Shown here: piece by piece, positions 50,977-61,588 of the stretch
Numbering within the stretch: position 1 is the first letter of the stretch
Layout of the letters: every line of letters begins with the position of its first letter
Source of the DNA: Pseudomonas faucium
Lineage (GTDB): Bacteria; Pseudomonadota; Gammaproteobacteria; Pseudomonadales; Pseudomonadaceae
NCBI RefSeq assembly: GCF_021602585.1
Contig: NZ_BQIP01000012.1
Location: 99,022 to 163,021 of the forward strand
Length of the DNA stretch: 64,000 nt
Direction: 5' to 3'
Program-made: the position numbers and the translations under genes
Notes under the pieces: model-generated
Told to the model about the DNA's origin: nothing
The model's input: only the letters and a program-made list of their open reading frames with translations
The model's database searches: none

Positions 50977-50986
50977 GCCTGTGTCG

Positions 50987-51041
50987 CCTCCGGCAAGCCA
51001 GCTCCCTGTAGGAGCCGGCTTGCCGGCGATAGGGCCGGCAC
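50987..51041. repeat. REP element between yciK and undA
   Basis: Two tightly packed inverted halves: GCCTCCGGCAAGCCAGCTCC (50986-51005, slightly degenerate) and GGAGCCGGCTTGCCGGCGAT (51011-51030) followed by AGGGCC. It sits between two convergent genes. Confidence 0.88.
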
Positions 51042-51051
51042 AGTCTCAACC

Positions 51052-51837
51052 TCAACCCGCAGCCAACGCCGGGCGCATACGCCCCTGCTGCCGCCCTTCC
51101 ATCTGCATGCACCGCTCCAGGAACAGGTACATGCAGTCGTAACTCTTGCAGATCGCCTTGCGCAGTTCATTGCGCAGCCCCTGGGTGGGGTTCTCGCCGG
51201 CCAGGGTGCAGATGATTTCCAGCGCCTCCCACGGGTGCGCGTCATCATACTGGGCATGCATCTTCAGCCACTTCATGGCGCGCTTGCGCTGGTCTTCCGG
51301 GAAGCCCATGGCATAGGTGTCCTCGGCGCAGACCACCGCCGACCACTCCCCCGTCGCCCCTTCGATGGCGTAGTTGGTGGCCGCCATGGCAATGGCCAGC
51401 GACTCGGTGGTGCACACTCGCCAGCACCAGTCGTTCAGCCCGTTGAGCTCCGCCGGCACCTCCTGGCCCTGTAGTTCGTGCAGGTGGATACCGTGCGCGT
51501 GGCACCAGTGCACCCAGTAGTCGGCATGGTTGAGTTCGACGCGGATATTGCGCATCAGCCAGCGCCGCGCCATGTCCTCGCCGGGGTGGCGGGCGTAGCG
51601 GGTCTTGGTCAGGTTATGGGCCATGTACAGCGAGAACTGCTCCACCACCGGCCAGCCACCGATCAGGTACTGGCGAATGGTCGCCTGGCGCAGCTGGCCA
51701 TCGCGCAAGCGCTGGTAGAACGCATGCTCGACCACCCGGCGCTTGCTCTCCCGGCAATCTTCGATCAGCTGCTGAGCCCATTGGGGGTAACTGGCGGGGT
51801 CCATCAATGGCCCGATACGAACGAATGCATCAATCAC
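51052..51837 (-). CDS. undA: UndA-like non-heme iron oxidase/decarboxylase (1-undecene from lauric acid)
   Basis: 261 residues, a TenA/PqqC-like helical fold that automatic annotation usually calls TenA-family regulator. The metal-ligand positions described for Pseudomonas UndA are all present with the same numbering: E101 and H104 in VELNHADYWVHW, E159 in NYAIEGATGEW, and H194, D198 and H201 in MHAQYDDAHPWEAL. UndA turns medium-chain fatty acids such as dodecanoate into terminal alkenes with O2. Studied homologues are conserved in P. fluorescens, P. syringae and P. putida near gyrA/ubiG, as here. The start at 51837 keeps this numbering; an ATG at 51804 is the alternative. The biological role of 1-undecene release is still open. 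Confidence 0.85.
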   Translation of the reverse strand: MIDAFVRIGPLMDPASYPQWAQQLIEDCRESKRRVVEHAFYQRLRDGQLRQATIRQYLIGGWPVVEQFSLYMAHNLTKTRYARHPGEDMARRWLMRNIRVELNHADYWVHWCHAHGIHLHELQGQEVPAELNGLNDWCWRVCTTESLAIAMAATNYAIEGATGEWSAVVCAEDTYAMGFPEDQRKRAMKWLKMHAQYDDAHPWEALEIICTLAGENPTQGLRNELRKAICKSYDCMYLFLERCMQMEGRQQGRMRPALAAG

Positions 51838-51876
51838 TTTCAGCTCCTTGATCCCTGTGATCTTGCCGGCATGTAT

Positions 51877-54333
51877 TCAGCGAAAGGTTCCAGGCGCCCG
51901 ATGCAGCAGGGGCCGTGCAGCAATCCGTTGGCGCTGCAGACTGTCGCAGGTGAACACCTGCGGTCGTTCGATCAGATAGCCCTGGGCGTAGTCCACGCCG
52001 ATCTCCTGCAAGGCCTGCTCGATCAACGGTGTTTCAACGAACTCGGCGATGGTCCGTTTGCCCATGACATGGCCGATGTGGTTGATCACCTCGACCATGG
52101 CCCGGTTGACCGGATCATCCAGCATATCTTTGACAAAACTTCCGTCGATCTTCAAGAAGTCGACGGGTAAATGTTTCAAATAAGCGAATGACGACATTCC
52201 GGCACAGAAGTCATCCAGCGAGAACTTGCAGCCCAGCCCTTTCAATTCGTTGATGAATCGGATGGCGCTGCCCAGGTTGGCAATGGCGCTGGTTTCCGTG
52301 ATCTCGAAACAGATCAGCCGGGGCGGGATGGCATATTCGACGAACAGTCGCCGCAGGTACTCGAGAAACTTGTCATCGCCGATGCTCGAACCCGACAGGT
52401 TGATCGCGCACATGGCCAGCGGGCCTTCCCGGCCTTCGTCCAGGCTTTGCCGGATGACCTGGAACACATTGCGCACCACCCAGCGGTCGAGCGCCGTCAT
52501 CAGGCCATAACGCTCGGCCGCCGGGATGAAGCTGTCCGGCAGGATGGTGCGGCCGCTTTCATCGTGCAGGCGCAGGAGGATTTCGATATGGCCAGGCCCG
52601 TCGATGGCCGCGAGCGGGGCAATTTCCTGGGCGTAGAGGCAGAAGCGGTTTTCTTCCAGGGCCACGTGCAGGCGCTGGATCCAGGCCATCTCGCCAAAGC
52701 GCATGGACAGCTCGCTGTCATCGGCGTGGTACACCTGCACCCGGTTGCGCCCCTTCTCCTTGGCCATGTAGCAGGCCATATCGGCCGCCCGCAGGGAGGC
52801 TTCCAGGGTGGAAGGCGCCTGTGCCATGTTGACCAGGCCGATGCTCACGGTGGTCACGAAGGGCCGCCCCTTCCACACGAAGTGCAAGCTCTGCACGGCC
52901 TGGCGCAGGTTTTCGGCGATCTTTTCCGCCTGCTCGGGCGGGCAGTTTTCCAGCAGCACGCCGAATTCGTCGCCGCCCAGGCGGGCCAGGGTGTCACCCT
53001 CGCGCAGCCCCGACTGCAGCACGGCGCAGATGTGCCGCAGCAACTCATCGCCGGCGGCATGGCCGCAGGTATCGTTGACCAGCTTGAACTGGTCGAGGTC
53101 GAGGAACATCAGCGCGTGCCGCCCGGCCTGGCGCACCAGGCCATTGAGCGCCTGCTCCAGGCGGTACTCGAACTCGCGGCGGTTGGCCAGGCCGGTCAGG
53201 GCGTCGTGGGTCGCCTGCCATGACAGGTTGGCGATGTACTGGCGCTCCTGGGTCATGTCGTGCAGCACCAGCACGATGCCGGCCACCTGCCCGTCATTGA
53301 TGATCGGCGAGCCGACTAGGTTGATCGATACCGTGGTGCCGTCCAGGCGCTGGATCAGCCGGGCATGCTCGGCACCACCCTTGAGGTTGCCACTGAGCAC
53401 CTGCTCGAGCAGCCCCCTGCCATCGCTCTCGGCCTGCTCCTCGACCAGGCTGAACAGCGCCGTCAGTGGTAGCCCCACGGCCTGCCCGGCCTGCCAGTGG
53501 GTGAGTTGCTCGGCGGCGGGGTTCATGTAGCCGATGCAGCCGTCGACATCGGTGGTGATCACCGCATCGCCAATCGCCTGCAAGGTGATCTGCGCCCGCT
53601 CCTTTTCTTCCTGCAGGGCGCTGGCGAAGGCCTGGCGCTGGGCCAGCAACTTGCTCGAACGGCGCCAGGCGATGGTGATGAGAAACAGCGCGGTGAGCAG
53701 GTTGGTGATCAGCAGTACCCGCAGCAGCATGCGCGAGCCCTCGCCCAGGGCATCGCTGAAGGCCTTGGCCGCCGGGGTCACGCCTTCATTGATGAAGACG
53801 ATGCGGGCACGCCAGTCGCCCACCCGCTCAGGCGTGGCCTGCCCCTTGGCGAAGCCGTCGCGCACTTCGTTGGCCAGCACGTCCAGCTTGTTCAGGTAGT
53901 CGTCGCCGATGTTCCAGTAGGCGATGGCGGTCTGCATGTAGCTGATCTGGTGGAAGTTGCGGTAGAACCAGATGATCCGGTCGACGTCGTCGGGGTGGTT
54001 GCCGCCCTGCAGCACGGCCTGGCGCGCGGCCTCCAGGTCCGGGTCGGGCTGGTCGAGGACCTCGCGCAGCAAGTGGTCGCCCTGGGGCACGGTGATGACC
54101 TGGCGGTAGCGCTCATAGGTGCGCTCGTCGCCGCTGTCGGCATACAGGTTCAGGTAGTAGATGGCATCTTTCTGCGCCTTGGACCACAGGCTTTCGCCCG
54201 CGACATAGGCCCGCACCGCCGACAGCGCATAAAGACTGAGGCTGCCGAGCAAGACCTGGAAGACTACAACGGCGATGAAGGGCCAGATGATACCCAGCAA
54301 CCTTGGCGCCTCTAGCGTGCGATATCCCTTCAT
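51877..54333 (-). CDS. Membrane GGDEF/EAL cyclic-di-GMP protein with PAS domain
   Basis: 818 residues. A membrane helix (about 12-35), a helical periplasmic sensor (to about 200), a second helix (about 205-222), a PAS domain (about 245-365; IGDAVITTDVDGCIGYMNPA), a GGDEF domain (GGDEF at about 453) and an EAL domain (from about 555). The diguanylate cyclase site is intact and has an RxxD inhibitory site (REGD) five residues upstream. The EAL motif reads EIL, but other catalytic positions look present: INLSGSS, CFEITETSA, SLDDFCAG, LKIDGSFV and IAEFVE. It could therefore make or degrade c-di-GMP. It is transcribed in line with undA, 39 bases apart. Confidence 0.93.
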   Translation of the reverse strand: MKGYRTLEAPRLLGIIWPFIAVVVFQVLLGSLSLYALSAVRAYVAGESLWSKAQKDAIYYLNLYADSGDERTYERYRQVITVPQGDHLLREVLDQPDPDLEAARQAVLQGGNHPDDVDRIIWFYRNFHQISYMQTAIAYWNIGDDYLNKLDVLANEVRDGFAKGQATPERVGDWRARIVFINEGVTPAAKAFSDALGEGSRMLLRVLLITNLLTALFLITIAWRRSSKLLAQRQAFASALQEEKERAQITLQAIGDAVITTDVDGCIGYMNPAAEQLTHWQAGQAVGLPLTALFSLVEEQAESDGRGLLEQVLSGNLKGGAEHARLIQRLDGTTVSINLVGSPIINDGQVAGIVLVLHDMTQERQYIANLSWQATHDALTGLANRREFEYRLEQALNGLVRQAGRHALMFLDLDQFKLVNDTCGHAAGDELLRHICAVLQSGLREGDTLARLGGDEFGVLLENCPPEQAEKIAENLRQAVQSLHFVWKGRPFVTTVSIGLVNMAQAPSTLEASLRAADMACYMAKEKGRNRVQVYHADDSELSMRFGEMAWIQRLHVALEENRFCLYAQEIAPLAAIDGPGHIEILLRLHDESGRTILPDSFIPAAERYGLMTALDRWVVRNVFQVIRQSLDEGREGPLAMCAINLSGSSIGDDKFLEYLRRLFVEYAIPPRLICFEITETSAIANLGSAIRFINELKGLGCKFSLDDFCAGMSSFAYLKHLPVDFLKIDGSFVKDMLDDPVNRAMVEVINHIGHVMGKRTIAEFVETPLIEQALQEIGVDYAQGYLIERPQVFTCDSLQRQRIAARPLLHRAPGTFR

Positions 54334-54438
54334 GTAGTCCCTGTCACAGAGCAGAAAAGGCTCGATTCAACCCAGACAAGCACAGCGTAGGCCATTTGCC
54401 ATCTGCATGACGGGGAATTTCGCCAGGGATATCAGGAT

Positions 54439-56271
54439 TCAGGTCTGCTGCAAATGCCCATACAACTTGGCATACAGCCCGCCTTCGGCAATCAGCTGCT
54501 GATGGCCTCCGTCCTCGGCCACATGCCCACCATCGAACACCAGCACCCGGTCAGCCTGCTTCACCGCCGACAGGCGGTGGGCGATGATCAGCGTGGTACG
54601 GCCACTGAGAAAACGCGCCAGGGCCTGATGCAGGTTGTACTCGGTGGCAGCGTCCAGCGCCGAGGTGGCCTCGTCGAGGATCACCACCTTGGGCTCGGCC
54701 AGGACCATGCGGGCAATCGCCAGGCGCTGGCGCTGCCCGCCCGACAAGCGCACCCCGGAACGCCCGACCACACTGTCCAGGCCCTGGGGCAAGGCGGCGA
54801 TGGTGGCGTCCAGCTGGGCGATGCGCAGAGCCTGCCAGCAGGCTTCATCGGTGCACTCGCGGCCCATGGTCAGGTTGGCGCGCACGCTGTCGTTGAACAG
54901 CGACGGGTGCTGCAGCACCACCGCGACATTCTCGCGCAAGGTTTCCAGGCCGATTTCCTGCAGGCTCGCACCGCCGAAGCGGATAGTGCCGGCCTGGGCG
55001 CTGTACAAGCCCAGCAGCAACTGCACCAGGGTACTCTTGCCGCCGCCACTGGCACCGACGATGGCCACCTTTTCACCCGGCGCAATGGACAGGTCGAGGT
55101 GTTCGAGCACCGGCTCGTCGGCATAGGCAAAACGCAGGTCGCGCACTTCGATGCCCACGGTCTCACGGCCGGCGAACGGGTCGCTGGCCGCCGCGTACTG
55201 GGGCTCGTCATCGCGCGCCAGCAGCTCGTTGAGGCGGCTCAGCGCACCACCGGCCGCATAGTAGGCGTATTGCAGATTGAGCAGCTGCTCGACCGGGCCG
55301 ATCATGAACCACAGGTAGCTGAACACCGCCAGCATCTGCCCGATCGACAGGTCGGAGAACAGCACCGTGAGCATCGCCGCCGCGCGGAAGATATCGATGC
55401 CGAACTGGAACAGCAGGCCACTGGCGCGGCCGCTGGCGTCGCTCTTCCATTGCGAATCCACGGCGTAGTCGCGCACTTCGCGGGCGCGCAGGCCAAGGCG
55501 GCCGAGGAAGTAGCCCTGGCGGTTGCCGGCGCGAATTTCCTGGATGGCATCGAGGGTTTCCGCCAGCGCCTGGGTAAAGCGCGACGTGCTGTCGTTCTCG
55601 AGCTTCTTCAGGTGCTTGACGCGCTTGCCCAGCTGCACGGTGAAGTAGATCACCAGCGGGTTGAACAGCAGGATCAGCAGCGCCAGCTTCCAGTGCATCC
55701 ACATCAGGATCGCCGCGGTGCCGGTCAGCGTGAGCATGGCCACCAGGAAACGGCTGAGGGTTTCGCCGACGAACTTGTCCAGGGTGTCCAGGTCGGTGAC
55801 CAGGTGGGTGGTCACGGTGCCGCTGCCCAGGCTTTCGTATTCCTTGAGCGAGATGCGCTTGAGCCGTTCGATCAGGCGGATGCGCAGGCGGTAGACGATG
55901 TCCTTGGCCAGGCCCGCGAACAGCTTGGCCTGCACCACGTTGAACGCCAGCGCGGCCAGGCGCAGGCACAGCGTCACCACCAGCATCAGGCCGATGTAGC
56001 CGGCCGCCACCTGCCAGCCGCTGGGCAGCAGGTGGTTCATGAACTTCAGGGCGGCGTCGCCATGGCCCAGCAGCACTTCGTCGACCAGCAACGGCAGCAG
56101 CAACGGGATCGGCACGCTGCAGCAGGCAGCCAACACCGCCACCAGGTTGGCAGTCCACAGGTTTTTCTTGTGATGCAGGGCCAGGCGGCGGATTTCTGCC
56201 CAGCTCAGGCGGTCGGGCACAGCAGCGGGCTTCCCTGGCACAGGGTCGGGCGACCCTGGCAAATCAAGCAC
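54439..56271 (-). CDS. ABC exporter, fused membrane and ATPase domains
   Basis: 610 residues. Type IV (MsbA-like) exporter: about six membrane helices (roughly residues 35-330) then an ATPase domain. Walker A is VAIVGASGGGKSTLVQLLLG, the signature GVRLSGGQRQRLAIARMVLA and Walker B KVVILDEATSALDAATEYNL, followed by the His switch in LIIAHRLSAVKQADR. It should work as a homodimer. The substrate is unknown. It overlaps the upstream DsbA-family gene by 8 bases. Confidence 0.93.
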   Translation of the reverse strand: MLDLPGSPDPVPGKPAAVPDRLSWAEIRRLALHHKKNLWTANLVAVLAACCSVPIPLLLPLLVDEVLLGHGDAALKFMNHLLPSGWQVAAGYIGLMLVVTLCLRLAALAFNVVQAKLFAGLAKDIVYRLRIRLIERLKRISLKEYESLGSGTVTTHLVTDLDTLDKFVGETLSRFLVAMLTLTGTAAILMWMHWKLALLILLFNPLVIYFTVQLGKRVKHLKKLENDSTSRFTQALAETLDAIQEIRAGNRQGYFLGRLGLRAREVRDYAVDSQWKSDASGRASGLLFQFGIDIFRAAAMLTVLFSDLSIGQMLAVFSYLWFMIGPVEQLLNLQYAYYAAGGALSRLNELLARDDEPQYAAASDPFAGRETVGIEVRDLRFAYADEPVLEHLDLSIAPGEKVAIVGASGGGKSTLVQLLLGLYSAQAGTIRFGGASLQEIGLETLRENVAVVLQHPSLFNDSVRANLTMGRECTDEACWQALRIAQLDATIAALPQGLDSVVGRSGVRLSGGQRQRLAIARMVLAEPKVVILDEATSALDAATEYNLHQALARFLSGRTTLIIAHRLSAVKQADRVLVFDGGHVAEDGGHQQLIAEGGLYAKLYGHLQQT

Positions 56272-56896
56272 AGACGGCCTGCTGCAGCCAGCGGCCGAGC
56301 AACGGTTGCAGGCTTTCCAGCGGCTGGTAGCCGTTGGTCAGCAGCGCCAGCTGGCCATTGCGTTCGGCCAGCAGCGTCGGGAAGCCGGCGATGCCCAAGT
56401 CCTGCACCCAGCTGAAATCAGCGGCCGTAGCGGCGCGCAGATCGGCGCGGGCGAAGGCCTCGGCGAACAGCGCGCGGTCAAAACCGGCCCGCTCGGCCAG
56501 CTCGACCAGGTGCGGGGCGGTGGTGACGTCCACGCCCTGCTCGTAGAACGACGCCTGGATCAGCGCCAGCAGCGGCCATACGCGCTCGGCGTCCAGCTCG
56601 CGGGCGGTGACCAGGGCCCGGCAAGCCGGCTCGGTGTCGTAGACGAAGCCGTCGGGCATGGCGCCGTCAAAACGAAACGGCTGCCCGGTGGCCTCGCTCA
56701 CCGCCTGCCAATGTTCGAGGATGTAGCGCCGGGTGGAGGCATCCAGGGCGCTGCCGCCACTGCGCAAGCCACCCAGCACCAGCCGCGTCGGCACGCCCGC
56801 CTCAGCCGCCTGGGCGATCAGGGCCGCGGCCACTGGCGCGAACCCCCAGCACCAGGAGCACATCGGGTCCATCACATAGAGCAGGCGTGCGGTCAT
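56264..56896 (-). CDS. DsbA-family protein (FrnE-like thiol oxidoreductase)
   Basis: 210 residues starting MTARLLYVMDPMCSWCWGFA. The CSWC motif (residues 13-16) occurs at the end of the first strand of a thioredoxin fold with the large helical insert of the DsbA/FrnE group, and LGIAGFPTLLAERNGQLALL contains the cis-proline. No signal peptide is seen, so it is cytoplasmic. It is translationally coupled to the ABC exporter (8-base overlap) and lies 3 bases from the trhO stop. Confidence 0.87.
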   Translation of the reverse strand: MTARLLYVMDPMCSWCWGFAPVAAALIAQAAEAGVPTRLVLGGLRSGGSALDASTRRYILEHWQAVSEATGQPFRFDGAMPDGFVYDTEPACRALVTARELDAERVWPLLALIQASFYEQGVDVTTAPHLVELAERAGFDRALFAEAFARADLRAATAADFSWVQDLGIAGFPTLLAERNGQLALLTNGYQPLESLQPLLGRWLQQAVCA

Positions 56897-56899
56897 GCA

Positions 56900-57832
56900 T
56901 CAGGCCTCGGCTTTGTAGTTGTAACCGATCGGGTGCGGCAGGTTGCGGGCCTTGGCCAGCTCGATCTGCTTCTGCCGGTCGATGGCGCTGCGCCGGGTCT
57001 TTTCGCTCAGGCTGTCCCAGCAGTGCGGGCAGCTCACGCCTGGCGAATAGTGCTCGGACGCGCGGTCTTCCACGTTGACCGGGTGGCGGCAGGCATGGCA
57101 CTGGTCGTACTCGCCTTCGCTCAGGTCATGGCGCACCGTGACGCGGTTGTCGAAGACGAAGCAGTCGCCATCCCACAGGCTCTCTTCCTGAGGCACTTCC
57201 TCGAAGTATTTGAGGATGCCGCCCTTAAGATGATAGACCGCCTCATAGCCTTCACCGAGCATGTAGCTGGAGGCTTTTTCGCAGCGGATGCCGCCGGTGC
57301 AGAACATCGCCACCTTCTTGTGCTTGCTCGGGTCGAAGTTGGCCTTGATGTACTCGGGGAACTCGCGGAAGGTCTCGGTCTTCGGGTCGATGGCGCCCTT
57401 GAAGGTGCCGATGGCCACTTCGTAGTCGTTGCGGGTGTCTATCAGCAGCACTTGCGGGTCGCTGATCAGCGCGTTCCAGTCCTTGGGCTCGACATAGGTG
57501 CCAACGGCCTGGTTCGGGTCGACGCCCGGCACGCCCAGGGTGACGATCTCTTTCTTGAGCTTGACCTTGGTGCGGTAGAACGGCTGCTCGTCGCAGTACG
57601 ACTCCTTGTGGTCGACATCCACCAGGCGCGCATCGCTGCGCAGCCAGGCGAGCAGGCCGTCGATGCCTTCGCGGGTGGCCGAGACGGTGCCGTTGATGCC
57701 TTCATGGGCAATCAGCAAGGTGCCTTTGACGCCGTTGTCGAGCATGGCCTTGAGCAGCGGCTCGCGCAGTTCGACGTAGTCTTCCAGGGTGACGAACTTG
57801 TACAGCGCCGCCACGACGATCGGTTGGGACAT
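56900..57832 (-). CDS. trhO: tRNA uridine-34 hydroxylase, rhodanese-domain (TrhO/YceA)
   Basis: 310 residues. An N-terminal acylphosphatase-like domain (about 1-100; [20 protein letters not shown]) is followed by a rhodanese domain (about 120-220) with catalytic Cys in [19 protein letters not shown]. The C-terminal region carries a probable zinc site (CHACRHPV and SCPHCWDS). TrhO hydroxylates U34 of certain tRNAs with O2 on the way to 5-methoxy- or carboxymethoxyuridine. The start at 57830-57832 is the clear one. The neighbouring DsbA gene lies 3 bases downstream. Confidence 0.94.
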   Translation of the reverse strand: MSQPIVVAALYKFVTLEDYVELREPLLKAMLDNGVKGTLLIAHEGINGTVSATREGIDGLLAWLRSDARLVDVDHKESYCDEQPFYRTKVKLKKEIVTLGVPGVDPNQAVGTYVEPKDWNALISDPQVLLIDTRNDYEVAIGTFKGAIDPKTETFREFPEYIKANFDPSKHKKVAMFCTGGIRCEKASSYMLGEGYEAVYHLKGGILKYFEEVPQEESLWDGDCFVFDNRVTVRHDLSEGEYDQCHACRHPVNVEDRASEHYSPGVSCPHCWDSLSEKTRRSAIDRQKQIELAKARNLPHPIGYNYKAEA

Positions 57833-57892
57833 GTAAGTGAATCTCCAGGTGGTTGCCCTCGTAAGGGGCGGACCGGGTTTGACATGAAACAG

Positions 57893-58000
57893 GGGGCTGC
57901 TGCGCAGCCCATCGCCGGCAAGCCGGCTCCCACAGATGCGGCGTGCGCTGTACCTGTGAGAGCCGGCTTGCCGGCGATGGGCCGCTCAGCGGCCCCCTTG
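57893..58000. repeat. REP pair (BIME) between bolA and trhO
   Basis: CATCGCCGGCAAGCCGGCTC (57910-57929) and the inverted GAGCCGGCTTGCCGGCGATG (57960-57979), each with an outer stem: GGGGCTGCTGCGCAGCCC (57894-57910) and GGGCCGCTCAGCGGCCCC (57980-57997). It fills most of the 204-base gap. Confidence 0.9.
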
Positions 58001-58036
58001 GGATGTTGCAGATTGTACCAGAACGACGGAACGGAT

Positions 58037-58333
58037 TCAGTGCCCGCCGCCAGCACACACCGGCGAGGCCGGTGCAGCACCGACCTTGGCCCACTCCTCG
58101 GCGGTGTAGGTGTGGATCGCCAGGGCGTGAATCTCGCCCATCAGCTCACCCATGGCGGCGTACACCTTCTGGTGGCGCTTGACGCTATTGAGCCCGGCGA
58201 ACTGCTCGCTGACGATCACCGCCTTGTAGTGGGTTTCCTGGCCACGGCTGTGCATGTGGCTTTCGTTGAGCACTTCAAGGTGTTGCGGGGCCAGCGCGGC
58301 CAACTGCTGCTCGATGCGTTGCTGCATGCTCAT
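58037..58333 (-). CDS. bolA: BolA-family protein
   Basis: 98 residues. HSRGQETHYKAVIVSEQFAG and the following helix with VKRHQKVYAAMGELMGEIHA are the family core; HALAIHTYTAEEW supplies the C-terminal ligand His. BolA proteins pair with monothiol glutaredoxins through a shared [2Fe-2S] cluster and also act as regulators of cell shape and envelope genes. The Cys/Gly-rich tail (VCAGGGH) lies outside the core. It is 10 bases from the DUF2059 gene in the same direction. Confidence 0.95.
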   Translation of the reverse strand: MSMQQRIEQQLAALAPQHLEVLNESHMHSRGQETHYKAVIVSEQFAGLNSVKRHQKVYAAMGELMGEIHALAIHTYTAEEWAKVGAAPASPVCAGGGH

Positions 58334-58343
58334 CGCTCGCTAC

Positions 58344-58868
58344 TCACTTCTTCGCCGGGGCGGCGGCCTTGCCAGCGTTGGGGTCCAGTTCCTTGGTCAT
58401 GTCTTCGAGCAGCTTGTTGACCACAGGTACCGCAGGTTCCAGGCTCTGCTGGGTCAGCTGGGCCGACTGCTGGGTGACCTTGGGCATTTCACGCAGCACT
58501 TTCTTGCCCAGTGGCGACTCGTAGAACTTGACCAGGTCCTTGAGCTCCTGCTCGGTGAAGGTCTGGGTGTACAGGTCGACCATCTTCGGCTTCAGCTTGT
58601 TCCAGCCGATGGCGTTGTCCAGGGCGGCGTTGGCCTTGGCCTGGTAGCTTTCCAGCACCGGCTGCTTGGAAGACGGCGCCTTGGTCTGGGCGAAACGCTG
58701 GGCGAACATCTGCTGCACCTGCATGTACACCGGAGTGCCCAGCTTGTCGGCGTTGGCCAGGGTCAGGAATTTCTCGGCAGCAGCGTTGTGGCTGGCGGTG
58801 GCAGCGAGTACCTGGCCGCTGGCACAGGCCAGGGCGACGGCGGCACAGAGGACACGAAGACGGGTCAT
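58344..58868 (-). CDS. DUF2059 secreted protein
   Basis: 174 residues from the ATG at 58866-58868, with AAGGA upstream. Signal peptide MTRLRVLCAAVALACASGQV followed by LA, then a helical domain containing FLTLANADKLGTPVYMQVQQ, MVDLYTQTFTEQELKDLVKF and YESPLGKKVLREMPKVTQQS, diagnostic of DUF2059. The C-terminus is Lys/Ala-rich (AGKAAAPAKK). It is predicted to be periplasmic. Function unknown. Confidence 0.9.
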   Translation of the reverse strand: MTRLRVLCAAVALACASGQVLAATASHNAAAEKFLTLANADKLGTPVYMQVQQMFAQRFAQTKAPSSKQPVLESYQAKANAALDNAIGWNKLKPKMVDLYTQTFTEQELKDLVKFYESPLGKKVLREMPKVTQQSAQLTQQSLEPAVPVVNKLLEDMTKELDPNAGKAAAPAKK

Positions 58869-59022
58869 TGCATTTCCTTCAGGAGGGGGAGGCGGTACCT
58901 CAGAGTAGAGCATTCTGCTCCCGCAGGGGCGCAGCGCTCAAGTGGCACGACGAGCGATTGAACCGCACGTTCGCATGAGGGCCTAAACTGCTGATTCTGA
59001 CTGACAAAGGAGTGAACGCAGC

Positions 59023-60417
<1,395 letters not shown>

Positions 60418-60424
60418 TCTGTAC

Positions 60425-60520
60425 CGGCCCTATCGCCGGCAAGCCGGCTCCCACAGGCACCCCACACTGTTCAAGGTTGTGGTGACCCTGTGGGAGCCGG
60501 CTTGCCGGCGATAGGGCCAC
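60425..60520. repeat. REP pair (BIME) between fumC and the EamA transporter gene
   Basis: CCCTATCGCCGGCAAGCCGG (60428-60447) and the inverted CCGGCTTGCCGGCGATAGGG (60497-60516), sitting between two convergent genes about 108 bases apart. Confidence 0.9.
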
Positions 60521-60525
60521 TAGCC

Positions 60526-61482
60526 TCAACCCGCCACCCTGGCCGTGCGCGCCCGCCAGCCCGCTACCAGCGAAGGCCCCACCGCCACCAGCGTCGACCC
60601 CAGCACCACCGTCACCGCCCCCACATACCCCAGGGCATTGATGTCCTCGGCCTGCACATAGTCAGGCCACACCCAGGCTGCCACCGCCACCGCCACGAAC
60701 GTCACCAGCGGCGTCATCGCCAGCGTGGCACTCACCCGCGAGGCTTCCCAGTGCGCCAGCGCCTCGGCAAAGGCGCCATAAGCCACCAGGGTATTCAGGC
60801 AACAGGCCAGCAACAGCCAGCCCTGCAGCGGCGACAGCTGCAGCGCCTGCAGCGGGTGCACCCAGGGCGTCAGCAGCGCGGCGCAGCCCAGGTAGATCAC
60901 CATCATCACCTGCTGCGAATGCCACACCGTCAGCAGCTGTTTCTGGCTCAGCGCATAGAACACCCAGATGCTGGTGGCCAGCAGCACCGTGAGCACCCCG
61001 GTGGTGTAAATGCCCAGCGAAGTCAGCAGCTCTTCCAGGCGTTGATTGAAGAACAGGCCAAAGCCCCCCAGCAGGATCAACAGGCCGACGCCCTGCCCCA
61101 GGCTGAAGCGCTCCTTGAACACCAGCACGCTGGCCACCAGCAACAACACCGGGCCCATCTGCACCACCAGCTGCGTGGTGCCAGCGCTGAGCTGCTTCAG
61201 GCCGAACAGGTACAGCACGTAGTTGCCGAGCAGGCCGAACACCGCGACCACCAGCAGGCCCTTGCCCCTGGCCGGCAGCTTGCCCACGGCCGGCAAACGC
61301 CGCTGCATCGCCAGCCAGGCGAACAGCAAACCACCGGACACCATCAGGCGGTACCAGGTGACGGTCACCGGGTCCATCACCTGCAGCACTTGCTTGAGCT
61401 TGATGGGCAGGATGCCCCAGAGCAGCGCGGTAAGCAGTGCCAGGAACAGGCCATAGCCCCAGCGGCCGGATGTTGTGTGCAT
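60526..61482 (-). CDS. EamA-family (DMT) transporter
   Basis: 318 residues with ten predicted membrane helices in two EamA repeats (about residues 5-145 and 155-300). The first repeat carries VTWYRLMVSGGLLFAWLAMQ and QLSAGTTQLVVQMGPVLLLV, the second SATLAMTPLVTFVAVAVAAW. It is likely an inner-membrane exporter of a metabolite or amino acid. It converges on fumC across a REP pair. Nothing in its context identifies the cargo. Confidence 0.9.
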   Translation of the reverse strand: MHTTSGRWGYGLFLALLTALLWGILPIKLKQVLQVMDPVTVTWYRLMVSGGLLFAWLAMQRRLPAVGKLPARGKGLLVVAVFGLLGNYVLYLFGLKQLSAGTTQLVVQMGPVLLLVASVLVFKERFSLGQGVGLLILLGGFGLFFNQRLEELLTSLGIYTTGVLTVLLATSIWVFYALSQKQLLTVWHSQQVMMVIYLGCAALLTPWVHPLQALQLSPLQGWLLLACCLNTLVAYGAFAEALAHWEASRVSATLAMTPLVTFVAVAVAAWVWPDYVQAEDINALGYVGAVTVVLGSTLVAVGPSLVAGWRARTARVAG

Positions 61483-61588
61483 AAAGTCCTCGATCGAGCC
61501 CGTGGTGGGGGTAGGCTGGATTCTAAGGGCTTGAGGGAAAACTGCCGGGAAAAGAATTCATCAGTTCATTCCCCGGCGGCATGCAGGC

